Shown: in pieces, positions 15,882 to 24,557 of the stretch | How positions within the stretch are numbered: the first letter of the stretch is position 1 | Layout: the number at the start of each line of letters is the position of its first letter | Assembly (NCBI GenBank): GCA_963700475.1 | Contig: CAVOXR010000007.1 | Location: 124,001-188,000 of the forward strand | DNA length: 64,000 nucleotides | DNA from: Prado023 sp963700475 | GTDB taxonomy: Bacteria > Actinomycetota > Actinomycetes > S36-B12 > CAIYMF01 | Direction: 5' to 3' | The notes under the pieces: model-generated | What the model was told of the DNA's origin: nothing | The model's input: the letters and a program-made list of their open reading frames with translations, nothing else | Database searches by the model: none | Position numbers and translations under genes: made by a program

Positions 15882-18065
15882 CTATCCCGTGGGGCTCGGC
15901 GTCACTGACACGGTGGCCTTGGGACCCTGCGCCTGGCCCTGGCCCCCGCCGCCGCCCGGGTCCGGCTGCGCGGTGTCGGTTGGCAGCGGTGGCTCAGGCG
16001 TGGGGGGCTCCGGGGTCGGCTCCGGCGTCGGGGGCTCCGGGGTCGGCGTCGGGGTGGGGGGCTCCGGCGTCGGCGTCGGGGTGGGCGTTGGGGTCGGGGT
16101 CGGCGTCGGGGTGGGCGTCGGGGTCGGCGTCGGGCTGAACCCAGCGCCGCCCGAGGGCGGATCCGCCGGGACCACGAACTCCTCGACCGGGGTCTCGGCC
16201 AGGGCGCCGATCATGAAGGCCGTCCACACGCGTGCCGGAAAGCCACTGCCGAAGAACTGGACCTGCCCACCCACGCCCGACAGGGACAGGACGTTGCCGT
16301 TCTTGTCGTTCTTGCTGAAGCTGACGGCGGACGCCAGCTGCGGGACGTACCCGGCGAACCACGCCGACCGGTACTCGTCGGTCGACCCGGTCTTGGCCGC
16401 CACCGGCCGGCCCAGGGCCCGGGCGGGTCCACCCGTGCCGTTGTTCACGACACTCTGGAGGGCGAAGTTGACGACATCCGCGGTGTTCTGGTCGAACGCC
16501 CGCACGGGTTCCTCGGTGCGCTCGTAGAGCACTGTGCCATCCGTGGCGGACACCGACCGGATCGTCGTCGTGGCGGCGCGCTCCCCGCGTGCGGCGAAGG
16601 TCGCATAGGACTGGGCGACGTCGACGGTGTGCGGCGACGCGGTCCCCAGGACGAAGGTCAGGTTCGGGTCCTCGAGGCCCATCCCCTTGGTGTCCTCCGG
16701 GATCCCGGCCCGTAGGGCCGCGTCCTGGACCGGCTGCACGCCCGTCTCGTTCTCCACCGCCACGTACACGGTGTTGATCGACTGCTCCGTCCCCTTGAGC
16801 AGGGTGACCTGCTCCCCGTAGGAGTTGTCACCGTAGTTGTTGACCTCATAGCCCGCGATCTCGGTCGGGGAGTTGCCGGGCCACAGGGTGTCCAGGCCGA
16901 TCTCGTCCTCGGTCGCGGCTGCCAGGCCGAAGGGCTTGAACGTGGAGCCGGCCTGCTGGCTGGCCATGGTCGCGTTGTTGAACTGGTCCTCGAGGTAGTC
17001 CGCACCCCCGTACATGGCGATGAACTCGCCCGTGCCGGGTTCGACCGCGGCCAGGCCGATGCGCACGCCGTCCATCCCGGTGGTGGGGGCCTCGTCCTTG
17101 ACCGCCTTCACCGCCGAGGCCTGGGCCTTCTTGTCGAACGTGCTGACGATCCGCAGGCCCCCGCCCTCGATCTCCGCCTCGGTGAAACCGAGCGCGAGGA
17201 GCTCCTCCTGCACCGCGCGGATCAAGTAGCCGGTCGGCCCCTTGTACTTCTCGCTCACCTTGCGCTTCTTGATCTCCGGGAAGTTGTCCAGCGCCTCGTC
17301 GCGCTCCGCCTCCGTGATGTAGCCCTCCTCGTACATGGCGTTGATCACGTACGCGTAGCGGTTCTCCAGGTTCTCCATGTTGGTGTCCGGGTTGTAGTTG
17401 CCCGGGGCGTTGATGATGGCGGCGAGCACGGCGGCCTGCTCCAGGGTGAGCTCCGAGGCTGACACGCCGAAGTAGGCCTCCGCAGCCGTCTCCACGCCGT
17501 ACGCGCCGCGGCCGAAGTAGATGGTGTTCAGGTAGCGCTCGAGGATCTCGTCCTTGGTCAGGGTGGTCTCGAGCTTCAGGCTGAGGACCAGCTCCTTGAA
17601 CTTGCGGGTGTAGGTCTTGTCCTGGGTCAGGTAGGCGTTCTTCGCGTACTGCTGGGTGATGGTCGACCCACCCTGCGACGACCCCGTGGTCAGGTTGTTC
17701 CACATCGCCCGGCTGAAACCCTTGATGTCGAACCCGGAGTGCTCGTAGAACCGGCGGTCCTCGGCGGCGACCACCGCGTGCTGCATGTCCTCGGGGATGT
17801 CCTCGATGGGCACGGAGATCCGGTTGGTGTCCCCGAGCCGGGCCATCTCCTTCTCCCCGTCGTTCCAGTAGATGATGGAGGTCTGCGCGGCCGCGACGTC
17901 GTTCTCCTCCGGGATGTCGATCGTGAACCAGGCGAACGCGAAGAGCGCCACGAAGGCGGCCGTGCCCAGCACGAACAGCGTGGCCAGCGTGCCGAAGACG
18001 AGCTTCCAGGACGGGATGAAGCGCGTCCATCCCTGGCGGTCGTCCCGCGGGTAGTTGATCCTCAC
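15882..18065 (-). CDS. Class A penicillin-binding protein (glycosyltransferase/transpeptidase)
   Basis: 727 residues. Cytosolic tail, one membrane helix (about 25-48), GT51 domain with catalytic Glu102 in AAEDRRFYEH and GGSTITQQYAKN, then the transpeptidase domain with Ser374 (GSTFK), SIN at 429-431 and KTG at 558-560; all motifs are intact. It polymerises and cross-links peptidoglycan. A Pro-Thr and Pro-Glu repeat tail (about 645-694) and a Gly/Gln-rich end follow. There is no PASTA domain. GTG start at 18065, with TACGGT 7 nt upstream (leaderless). This corresponds to the ponA1 position next to Rv0049-type DUF5318 in mycobacteria. Confidence 0.93.
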   Translation of the reverse strand: MRINYPRDDRQGWTRFIPSWKLVFGTLATLFVLGTAAFVALFAFAWFTIDIPEENDVAAAQTSIIYWNDGEKEMARLGDTNRISVPIEDIPEDMQHAVVAAEDRRFYEHSGFDIKGFSRAMWNNLTTGSSQGGSTITQQYAKNAYLTQDKTYTRKFKELVLSLKLETTLTKDEILERYLNTIYFGRGAYGVETAAEAYFGVSASELTLEQAAVLAAIINAPGNYNPDTNMENLENRYAYVINAMYEEGYITEAERDEALDNFPEIKKRKVSEKYKGPTGYLIRAVQEELLALGFTEAEIEGGGLRIVSTFDKKAQASAVKAVKDEAPTTGMDGVRIGLAAVEPGTGEFIAMYGGADYLEDQFNNATMASQQAGSTFKPFGLAAATEDEIGLDTLWPGNSPTEIAGYEVNNYGDNSYGEQVTLLKGTEQSINTVYVAVENETGVQPVQDAALRAGIPEDTKGMGLEDPNLTFVLGTASPHTVDVAQSYATFAARGERAATTTIRSVSATDGTVLYERTEEPVRAFDQNTADVVNFALQSVVNNGTGGPARALGRPVAAKTGSTDEYRSAWFAGYVPQLASAVSFSKNDKNGNVLSLSGVGGQVQFFGSGFPARVWTAFMIGALAETPVEEFVVPADPPSGGAGFSPTPTPTPTPTPTPTPTPTPTPTPEPPTPTPTPEPPTPEPTPEPPTPEPPLPTDTAQPDPGGGGGQGQAQGPKATVSVTPSPTG
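15984..16133 (-). repeat. Thr-Pro/Glu-Pro coding microsatellite in the PBP tail
   Basis: About 150 bp of imperfect GTCGGG/GTCGGC hexamer units (plus-strand view) encoding roughly eleven uninterrupted TP dipeptides and then TPEPP-type units. It is a low-complexity extracellular linker and a plausible site of length variation. Confidence 0.85.
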
Positions 18066-18072
18066 GCTGGGT

Positions 18073-18078
18073 ACCGTA
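18073..18078 (-). promoter_or_regulatory. Leaderless -10 element for the class A PBP
   Basis: Minus-strand TACGGT, 7 nt before the GTG at 18065. It is back to back with the DUF5318 promoter 75 bp away. Confidence 0.5.
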
Positions 18079-18152
18079 GTGGACCCGGGCCATCACCGCG
18101 GCGTGACCGAGGGCGCTCGCCCACGACGGGTGCGCTCCGCGCCGGTCCGGCC

Positions 18153-18158
18153 TACCCT
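18153..18158 (+). promoter_or_regulatory. Leaderless -10 element for the DUF5318 gene
   Basis: TACCCT followed by 6 nt and the ATG at 18165; no Shine-Dalgarno sequence. Confidence 0.55.
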
Positions 18159-18164
18159 TGTGCG

Positions 18165-18668
18165 ATGGCCGCCCCGCGCTCGTCAGCGATCCGGGGCTCC
18201 CGCACGTCCGCGCCCACAAAGACCCCCGCCCCGCATCCCGACGAGTTCGCACCCGAATCCGTCGACGACCCGGAGGCCCCCCGCGACGTCGTCTCCTTCG
18301 CCCTCGCGCGACGCTCGGCCCTGGAGACGATGCGCCGGGGTGGCGCCTTCAACAGCGACTACTGCGACGCCGACCCCGGCCTGCTGCGGGCCGCCAAGTA
18401 CCACGGGGAGGCCACCGACCGGGGGTGCCCCGTGTGCCGACGACCTGACCTGGTCGAGGTGACGTGGGTCTACGGGGCGCAACTGGGCCCGCTGAGCGGC
18501 TCGGCCCGGGCGCAGGCACAGCTGCCGGGCATGGCCCACGAGCACGGCCGGTTCAAGGTGTACGTCGTCGAGGTCTGCCGGCACTGCGCGTGGAACCACA
18601 TGGTGATCTCCTTCATCCTCGGCGACGGCCGGCCGCGGACCCTCGGGCGGGCCCGCAACCCGCGGTAG
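18165..18668 (+). CDS. DUF5318 family protein
   Basis: 167 residues. The N-terminal 50 residues are disordered (Pro/Ala/Thr). The conserved part starts DVVSFALARRSALETMRRG and contains a probable zinc site made of CPVCRR (about 84-89) and VCRHCAWNHM (about 140-149). The family is restricted to actinobacteria and of unknown function; it sits beside the class A PBP in mycobacteria as well (Rv0049). The leaderless start at 18165 is chosen over the longer open frame, which is antisense to the PBP. Confidence 0.8.
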   Translation: MAAPRSSAIRGSRTSAPTKTPAPHPDEFAPESVDDPEAPRDVVSFALARRSALETMRRGGAFNSDYCDADPGLLRAAKYHGEATDRGCPVCRRPDLVEVTWVYGAQLGPLSGSARAQAQLPGMAHEHGRFKVYVVEVCRHCAWNHMVISFILGDGRPRTLGRARNPR

Positions 18669-18716
18669 GTCATCGGCTGCGCGCATCCGGGGCGCCCGCG
18701 TGCCACGCTGAGTGCC

Positions 18717-19658
18717 GTGCCCGAGCTGCCTGAGGTCACCGCACTCGCCGAGGCCCTGTCCGCACGCACCGCGGGCCTGCGGGTGGCCCGCATCGAGGTC
18801 GCGGCGATCAGTGCGCTCAAGACGTTCGACCCGCCGGTCAGCGCGGTGGCGGGCTGCGAGGTGCTCGGCTTCTCCCGGCTCGGCAAGCACCTGGTCCTGG
18901 AACTGGTCGATCCCCAGGGTGAGCCGCTGTACGTGGTCATCCACCTGTCCCGAGCCGGATGGGCGCGCTGGCGCGACGACCCGCCAGCAGCGCCCGCCCC
19001 GTTCGGCAGACGCGGGCCGGGGCGCGGCGCGGGTGCGGCGCTGGCCCTGCGGATCGTGTTCGCGGCGGGCGATTCGGGCGGGCCCGACGGGCAGCCACCG
19101 GGAACGGCGATCGCGGCCATGGACGTCACCGAGGCAGGCACCCAGAAGCGGCTCGCGGTCCACGTCGTGCGCGACCCCATGGACGTGCCGGCGGTGGCCC
19201 GCCTCGGCCCGGACCCCCTCGAGGACCTCACACCGGACTCGTTCCACGAGATCCTCGCCGCCGCGGGCCGCTCCCAGATCAAGGGCGTGCTGCGCGACCA
19301 GTCACGGATCGCCGGGATCGGCAACGCCTACTCCGACGAGATCCTGCACGCCGCACGGATGAGCCCGTTCGCGCCGGCGGGCACGCAGTCGGCCGAGGCG
19401 GAGGCGCGGCTGTATGCAGCCATGCGGGACACGCTCGGCGAGGCGGTGGCCGTGGCCCGGGCGACGGATCCCGCCAGCCTGAAGGCGGAGAAGAAGGCCG
19501 GCATGGCCGTGCACGGGCGAGCCGGCCAGCCGTGCCCCGTGTGTGGGGACATCGTGCGCGAGGTCAGCTTCGCCGACTCGAGCCTGCAGTACTGCGCCAC
19601 CTGCCAGACCGGCGGCAAGCCCCTGGCCGACCGACGCATGAGCCGGCTGCTGAAGTAG
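18717..19658 (+). CDS. Fpg/Nei family DNA glycosylase
   Basis: 313-residue base-excision repair glycosylase/AP lyase. The catalytic N-terminus after the initiator is PELPEVTALAE (Pro1 and Glu2 of the mature enzyme), which fixes the GTG start at 18717. A lysine-containing beta-hairpin loop (RLGKHLVLEL), the H2TH helices (IKGVLRDQSRIAGIGNAYSDEILHAARM) and a C-terminal zinc finger CPVC...CATC are all present. The extended hydrophobic loop (DDPPAAPAPFGRRGPGRG) is longer than in standard Fpg. Whether it is Fpg- or Nei-like in specificity is unclear. It is 22 bp upstream of galE, which has its own promoter. Confidence 0.9.
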   Translation: MPELPEVTALAEALSARTAGLRVARIEVAAISALKTFDPPVSAVAGCEVLGFSRLGKHLVLELVDPQGEPLYVVIHLSRAGWARWRDDPPAAPAPFGRRGPGRGAGAALALRIVFAAGDSGGPDGQPPGTAIAAMDVTEAGTQKRLAVHVVRDPMDVPAVARLGPDPLEDLTPDSFHEILAAAGRSQIKGVLRDQSRIAGIGNAYSDEILHAARMSPFAPAGTQSAEAEARLYAAMRDTLGEAVAVARATDPASLKAEKKAGMAVHGRAGQPCPVCGDIVREVSFADSSLQYCATCQTGGKPLADRRMSRLLK

Positions 19659-19667
19659 CGCAGGCGA

Positions 19668-19673
19668 TAGGCT
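19668..19673 (+). promoter_or_regulatory. Leaderless -10 element for galE
   Basis: TAGGCT, then 7 nt to the ATG at 19681, within the short spacer after the glycosylase gene. Confidence 0.55.
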
Positions 19674-19680
19674 CACCCAC

Positions 19681-20988
19681 ATGGCGTGGCTGATCACCGG
19701 AGGGGCTGGATACATCGGGGCGCACGTCGTGCGCGACATGGTCGCCAGTGGCCGTGACGTTGTCGTCCTCGACGACCTCTCCACCGGCCGGGCCGATCGG
19801 CTGCCCGCAGGAGTCCCGCTGATCAAGGCGAACGTCGACAACCGCCGGGCCGTCCGCCGAGCGTTCTCCAGCCACCCGATCAACGGTGTGATGCACTTCG
19901 CCGCCCGCAAGCAGGTCGGCGAGTCCGTGGAGCGCCCGCTGTACTACTGGTCGCAGAACGTGGGTGGCCTGCAGGTGCTGCTCGAGGAGATGGTGGCGGC
20001 CGGCACCACCCAGATGGTGTTCTCGTCCTCCGCTGCCGTCTACGGTCAGCCCGACCTGACCCCGGGGGCCCCGGGGGTCTCCGGGGATGGGCGGATCCTC
20101 GAGTCGGCCCCGCGCATGCCGATGAACCCCTACGGTGCCACCAAGCTGGCCGGCGAGCACATGATCGCCGCCACTGCGCACGCCCACCAGTGGCACGCGA
20201 TCAGCCTGAGGTACTTCAACGTCGCTGGTGCCGCCAGCCCCGAGCTCGGCGACCCGGCTGCCCTGAACCTGATCCCCATGGTCCTCGAGGCCCTCGAGAA
20301 CGGTCGACGGCCCAAGGTGTTCGGCGACGACTACCCGACGCTGGACGGCTCATGCATCCGGGACTACATCCACGTCGCCGACCTCTCGGCCGCCCACGTG
20401 GCCGCCGCGCGGATCGTGGAGATCTCCCACCAGGCCGAGGTGCTGCGCGCCGCCGGTGACCGGGTCCAGGATGCGGCGAACCGCGCGGAGACGGCGGCTG
20501 CGAGGATCCCCGGGGGGTCGGCAGCGGTGGAGGCGGCCTCACAGGTCCCGGCCCGCGCCATCGAGCGGATGCCCGCTGCTGCCCGCGCCGTCGAGATGGC
20601 CGCCCAGCGCATCCCCGGCGTGATCCGTTCCACGACCGGTCCCGGGGGTCGGCGCGGCCAGGCCGGCGAGCTGGTGGCCGAGGTCGCCTCGCAGCTCGGC
20701 TCGATGGTGGCCCGCGTCGCCGGCGTCGAGGACGCCCCCCGCCTGGAGGACCACGTGGCGGTCAACATCGGCACCGGGACCGGCTACTCGGTCTTCGAGG
20801 TCATCGAGGCGCTGCGTCGGTCGATGGGCAAGGAGTTCGCCGTCGAGATCGCCGAGCGCCGGGCCGGGGACCCGCCGGCGCTCGTCGCGGATCCCAGCCT
20901 CGCCGCGACCCTGCTCGGCTGGCGTGCGCGGAGGTCGCTGAGTGACATGACCGACTCGGCCTGGGCGGCCTGGCAGACGCGCCCGTAG
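19681..20988 (+). CDS. galE: UDP-glucose 4-epimerase (GalE-like) with a large internal insertion
   Basis: 435-residue extended short-chain dehydrogenase; normal GalE is about 330-340. The NAD-binding GGAGYIG (7-13), the Ser cluster SSSAAVYG (115-122) and the catalytic YGATK (Tyr151, Lys155) are intact, followed by LRYFNVAGA and DGSCIRDYIHVADLS. After AAARIVE (about 247) there is an Ala/Arg/Glu-rich stretch to about residue 355 (20422-20745) with no match to the family, after which the fold resumes with HVAVNIGTGTGYSVFEVI. The frame is unbroken. It should interconvert UDP-Glc and UDP-Gal or a related sugar; the insertion's role is unknown. Confidence 0.85.
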   Translation: MAWLITGGAGYIGAHVVRDMVASGRDVVVLDDLSTGRADRLPAGVPLIKANVDNRRAVRRAFSSHPINGVMHFAARKQVGESVERPLYYWSQNVGGLQVLLEEMVAAGTTQMVFSSSAAVYGQPDLTPGAPGVSGDGRILESAPRMPMNPYGATKLAGEHMIAATAHAHQWHAISLRYFNVAGAASPELGDPAALNLIPMVLEALENGRRPKVFGDDYPTLDGSCIRDYIHVADLSAAHVAAARIVEISHQAEVLRAAGDRVQDAANRAETAAARIPGGSAAVEAASQVPARAIERMPAAARAVEMAAQRIPGVIRSTTGPGGRRGQAGELVAEVASQLGSMVARVAGVEDAPRLEDHVAVNIGTGTGYSVFEVIEALRRSMGKEFAVEIAERRAGDPPALVADPSLAATLLGWRARRSLSDMTDSAWAAWQTRP

Positions 20989-21057
20989 CCCGCCCACGGC
21001 CCGCTGCTGGGTCAGGGCTCACGTGCTGCTGTGCGCGATTGCCGACCCGCGCGCCGC

Positions 21058-22956
21058 CTACGGGACGGGCGAGGCCGACAGCCCCGGGTTCCCGTTCGCA
21101 GCTCCGCCGCCGCCCTGCCCGTCAGCGCCCCCGCCATCGGCGGGCACGCTGGGTGTCGGTGTGGGAGTCGGAGTCGGCGCGGGGGCCTTGGCCAGGGTCA
21201 GGGTCACCAGGGAGCCCTTCTTGGCCTTCTCGCCACCCACCGGGGTCTGATCGGCGACCGTGCCCGGCGCGAACTCCGTGGTCTCCAGCTCCGGGGCGTA
21301 GGCCACCTCGAAGCCCAGGTTGAACAGGTCCGTTCGCGCCTGGGCCTCGGTGCGTCCGACCACGTTGGGCACCTCGACCTGCGCGTTGGACACCCAGATG
21401 TCGACGGCGGAGCCGGCGTCGACGGTCTCATAGGCCTCCGGCTTCTGGCGCAGGACCGTCCCCTCCGGCTTGTCGGAGTCCTCCTCGGTGACCTTGCCCA
21501 TGGCAAGCCCGGCATCGGCCAGCGTCTTGCGGGCATCGGCCACTGAGCTGAAGTCGACCAGGTCGGGGACCTGGACCTGTTCCTTGCCCGCTGACACCAC
21601 GACATCCACCAGGCTGCCCACCTCGACGAGCTCACCGGTGCGCGGGTCCTGGCTGATGATGGTGTCCTTGGGCAGGTCGGAGACCTTGACCTCCGGCCCA
21701 CCGAGGCGGAGGCCGACATCGCGCAGCTCCGACTCGGCCTGGGCGACGGTGAGCCCCTCGACGCGAGGCACCTCCACAGTCTCGGGCGTGGTCGAGCCCA
21801 GCAGCTTCAGTCCCAGCCACAGCCCCGCGCCCATGAGGGCGATGACCAGCGCCGCGATGGCGAAGCCCTTGAGCGCGCCCCCCTTGCGCGGTGGGTCGTT
21901 CGGCGCCGTGGTGGTCATCGGATCGGGGGCCGCGTAGGGGTCCCCGGCCCCTCCGGGGATCACGGGGCGCATCCCTGCGGTCGCGGCCGCCGCACCCGTG
22001 GCTGCCATGGCCGCGGTCGCGTAGGGGTCGACCCCACCGATGACCGAGGTCGCCTCGGAGTCAGGTCCGCCGACGGGGGGCACCGGCATCACCCGAGTCA
22101 CCGGGACGCCGGCGATGGCCCGCTCCACGTCAGCGCGGAACTCCACGGCCGTCTGGTAGCGCTGGGCGGGATCCTTGGCCAGGGCACGGGCCACGATCGG
22201 GTCCAGCTGCGCCGGCACTGTGGGATCCAGGGTGCTCGGCACCGGGGGCGGCTCGTTGACATGCGCGAACGCCACCGCCACAGGGGCGTCAGCCACGAAG
22301 GGAGGGCGTCGGGTGAGGAGCTCGAACAGGACGACCCCGGCTGAGTACAGGTCGCTGCGGGAGTCCACGGTCAGGCCCTGCGCCTGCTCCGGCGACAGGT
22401 AGGCGGCCGTGCCCATGACGGTCGAGGTGCTGGTCCCGGTCATCCCCGCGTCGGCGGTGGCACGGGCGATGCCGAAGTCCATCACCTTCACCGCCCCGGT
22501 GGTGGTCAGCATGACGTTGCCGGGCTTGATGTCGCGGTGGACGATTCCGTGCCGGTGGCTGTAGTCCAGCGCCGCCAGGATGCCGGAGGTGATCTCCAGG
22601 GCACGCTCCGGGACGAGCTTGTTCCCCGAGTTCAACAGCTCCTTGAGGGTGATCCCCTCAACCAGCTCCATGACGATGAACGGAACGGTCTCGGCGGTGG
22701 GCCCCTCACCCAGGACGTCCTCCCCCGTGTCATAGACAGCGACGACGTTGGGGTGGTTCAGGGAGGCCGCGCTCTGCGCCTCCCGGCGGAAGCGCGCCAG
22801 GAAGGCCGGATCGCGGGCCAGCTCGGGCTTGAGGATCTTCACGGCGACACGGCGGCCCAGGCGCAGGTCGCGGCCCTCGTGCACCTCCGCCATCCCGCCG
22901 CGGCCGAGGAGCTCGCCCACCTGGTACCGATCGCCCAGCCGGCGCACGTCGCTCAT
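21058..22956 (-). CDS. pknB: Ser/Thr protein kinase PknB with PASTA repeats
   Basis: 632 residues. Kinase domain (about 10-280) with GRGGMAEV glycine loop, catalytic Lys40 in VAVKILK, HRDIKPGNVM with Asp142, DFG at 160-162 and a Thr/Ser-rich activation loop (TGTSTSTVMGTAAYLSPE). An Ala/Pro juxtamembrane stretch, one membrane helix (about 363-386), three PASTA repeats (about 393-600) and a Pro/Gly-rich tail follow. PASTA domains sense muropeptides or lipid II; substrates in relatives include CwlM, MviN and FhaA, all encoded in this window. GGAGAG precedes the ATG at 22956. There is no pknA beside it. Confidence 0.95.
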   Translation of the reverse strand: MSDVRRLGDRYQVGELLGRGGMAEVHEGRDLRLGRRVAVKILKPELARDPAFLARFRREAQSAASLNHPNVVAVYDTGEDVLGEGPTAETVPFIVMELVEGITLKELLNSGNKLVPERALEITSGILAALDYSHRHGIVHRDIKPGNVMLTTTGAVKVMDFGIARATADAGMTGTSTSTVMGTAAYLSPEQAQGLTVDSRSDLYSAGVVLFELLTRRPPFVADAPVAVAFAHVNEPPPVPSTLDPTVPAQLDPIVARALAKDPAQRYQTAVEFRADVERAIAGVPVTRVMPVPPVGGPDSEATSVIGGVDPYATAAMAATGAAAATAGMRPVIPGGAGDPYAAPDPMTTTAPNDPPRKGGALKGFAIAALVIALMGAGLWLGLKLLGSTTPETVEVPRVEGLTVAQAESELRDVGLRLGGPEVKVSDLPKDTIISQDPRTGELVEVGSLVDVVVSAGKEQVQVPDLVDFSSVADARKTLADAGLAMGKVTEEDSDKPEGTVLRQKPEAYETVDAGSAVDIWVSNAQVEVPNVVGRTEAQARTDLFNLGFEVAYAPELETTEFAPGTVADQTPVGGEKAKKGSLVTLTLAKAPAPTPTPTPTPSVPADGGGADGQGGGGAANGNPGLSASPVP

Positions 22957-23111
22957 CAACTCTCCTGTCCCGCGGCCGCCACGCACCGATCGCGTACCGG
23001 GCCATCCGGATCGGGCCGGGTTGCTCGAGCGACCCGCCCACCGGCGCCCAATCTACCGCGAAGCAGGCATGGCCCCCGGGAGCGCGCTGCCCTCTGGCCA
23101 GCGCGCCGGGC

Positions 23112-24557
23112 TCAGCCGGACAGCACCGCCTGCATCACCGCGCGGGCGATCGGGGCCGCCAGCAGGTTGCCGCCGACCTCTGCCGCGCCGGACTTCTCGA
23201 TGGCCACGGCGACCGCCACCTGGGGGTCGGATGCCGGCGCGAAGGAGATGAACCAGGCGATGTTCGGCCGGTCCTTCGAGGTCTCCGCGGTCCCGGTCTT
23301 GCCGGCCACCTCCACCCCGGGGATCTGGGCGTTCGACCCGGTCCCCTCATTGACCACGCCCACCATCATCGCCGTCAGCTGGGCGGCGTTCTCCGGACTC
23401 ATCGCCTGCGCGAACTCCGTCGGCTGGAACTCCTCGAGCGTGTTGAGGTCCGGGGCCGCGGTCTGGTCCACCAGGCCGGGTCGCATGGTGATGCCGTTGT
23501 TCCCGACGGAGGCCGCGACCATCGCCATCTGCAACGCCGTGGCGCGCACGTCGAACTGGCCGATGGCCGACATGGCGGTCTGGGGCTCGTCGGGGTCCGC
23601 GGGGAACCGCGACGTCGCAGCACGCAAGGGGATCTCGAAGGACTCGTCGAACCCGAACTTCTGTGCCTGGTCGCGCAGGGCGTCGTCGCCGAGCTCGTTG
23701 CCCAGCCACGCGAAGGCCGTGTTGCAGGAGATGGCCAGGGCCTCGGCGAGGGTGACCTTGTCGTCCGGGCCGCAGGGGCCGTTGAAGTAGTTGGGAATGG
23801 CCACGCTGGTCCCGGGGGGCGTGTAGGTGGCCGGCCCGGGAAGGATGCTGTCCGGCTCGAACCTCCCCGACTCCAGCGCGGCTGCCGCGGTGACCACCTT
23901 GAACGTGGAGCCGGGCGGGTTGGTCTTGGCGATCGGCCGGTTGAGCAGGGGCTTGTCCGGATCCTCCTCGAGCGACTTGTAGTAGGCGTTGACCTCCTTG
24001 GAGTTGTGCGAGCTCAACTGGTTGGGGTCGAACGACGGGCTCTGCACCTGGGCCAGGATGCGCCCGGTGCTCGGCTCGATCGCCAGGACAGCTCCGACCT
24101 TGCCCTGCAGGCCATCCCAGGCAGCCTGCTGCGCCGGCCCGTCGAGGGTCGTGGTGACCGACCCACCCTGGATCTCCCGACCGGCGAACAGCTGCTGCAT
24201 CCGGTCGACGAACAGGCGCGGGTCCTCACCGGACAGCACCGGGTTCTCCGCCTTCTCCAGGCCGGTGGCCCCGTAGACGATCGAGTAGAAGCCGGTCGCC
24301 GAGGCGAACACGGGCCCGATCGGGTACGTGCGCAGGTACTCCAGTTCGTCCTTGGTCGCGACGGACTCGGCGATGGGTGCCCGGTCGACGAGGATCGGTC
24401 CGCGCTCGCGGGAGTACTCGGTGAGCAGCGTGCGCTGGTTGCCCGGCATGGCGTTGAGCTCGGCGCGCTGGAACACCTGGATGCGGGTGAGCTGGACGAG
24501 CAGGGCGATCATGAGCACCAGGAGCCCGAGCGCCAGCCGGTTCAGGGACCTGGTCAT
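23112..24557 (-). CDS. pbpA: PbpA-type class B penicillin-binding protein
   Basis: 481 residues. An N-terminal signal anchor (LNRLALGLLVLMIALLVQL), a dimerisation-type segment, and a transpeptidase domain with Ser217 in STFK, SCN at 277-279 and KTGTAE at 420-425, all intact. It pairs with the SEDS polymerase encoded just upstream (start overlaps the rodA stop by 4 bp, 24554-24557), giving the standard glycan polymerase and transpeptidase pair of actinobacterial elongation or septation. It is the penultimate gene of the fhaA-fhaB-pstP-rodA-pbpA-pknB operon. Confidence 0.94.
   Translation of the reverse strand: MTRSLNRLALGLLVLMIALLVQLTRIQVFQRAELNAMPGNQRTLLTEYSRERGPILVDRAPIAESVATKDELEYLRTYPIGPVFASATGFYSIVYGATGLEKAENPVLSGEDPRLFVDRMQQLFAGREIQGGSVTTTLDGPAQQAAWDGLQGKVGAVLAIEPSTGRILAQVQSPSFDPNQLSSHNSKEVNAYYKSLEEDPDKPLLNRPIAKTNPPGSTFKVVTAAAALESGRFEPDSILPGPATYTPPGTSVAIPNYFNGPCGPDDKVTLAEALAISCNTAFAWLGNELGDDALRDQAQKFGFDESFEIPLRAATSRFPADPDEPQTAMSAIGQFDVRATALQMAMVAASVGNNGITMRPGLVDQTAAPDLNTLEEFQPTEFAQAMSPENAAQLTAMMVGVVNEGTGSNAQIPGVEVAGKTGTAETSKDRPNIAWFISFAPASDPQVAVAVAIEKSGAAEVGGNLLAAPIARAVMQAVLSG

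Noticed and set aside
15984..16133. CRISPR-like or intergenic tandem repeat
   Set aside because: The repeats are within a coding frame and encode a TP-rich tail; there are no spacers.
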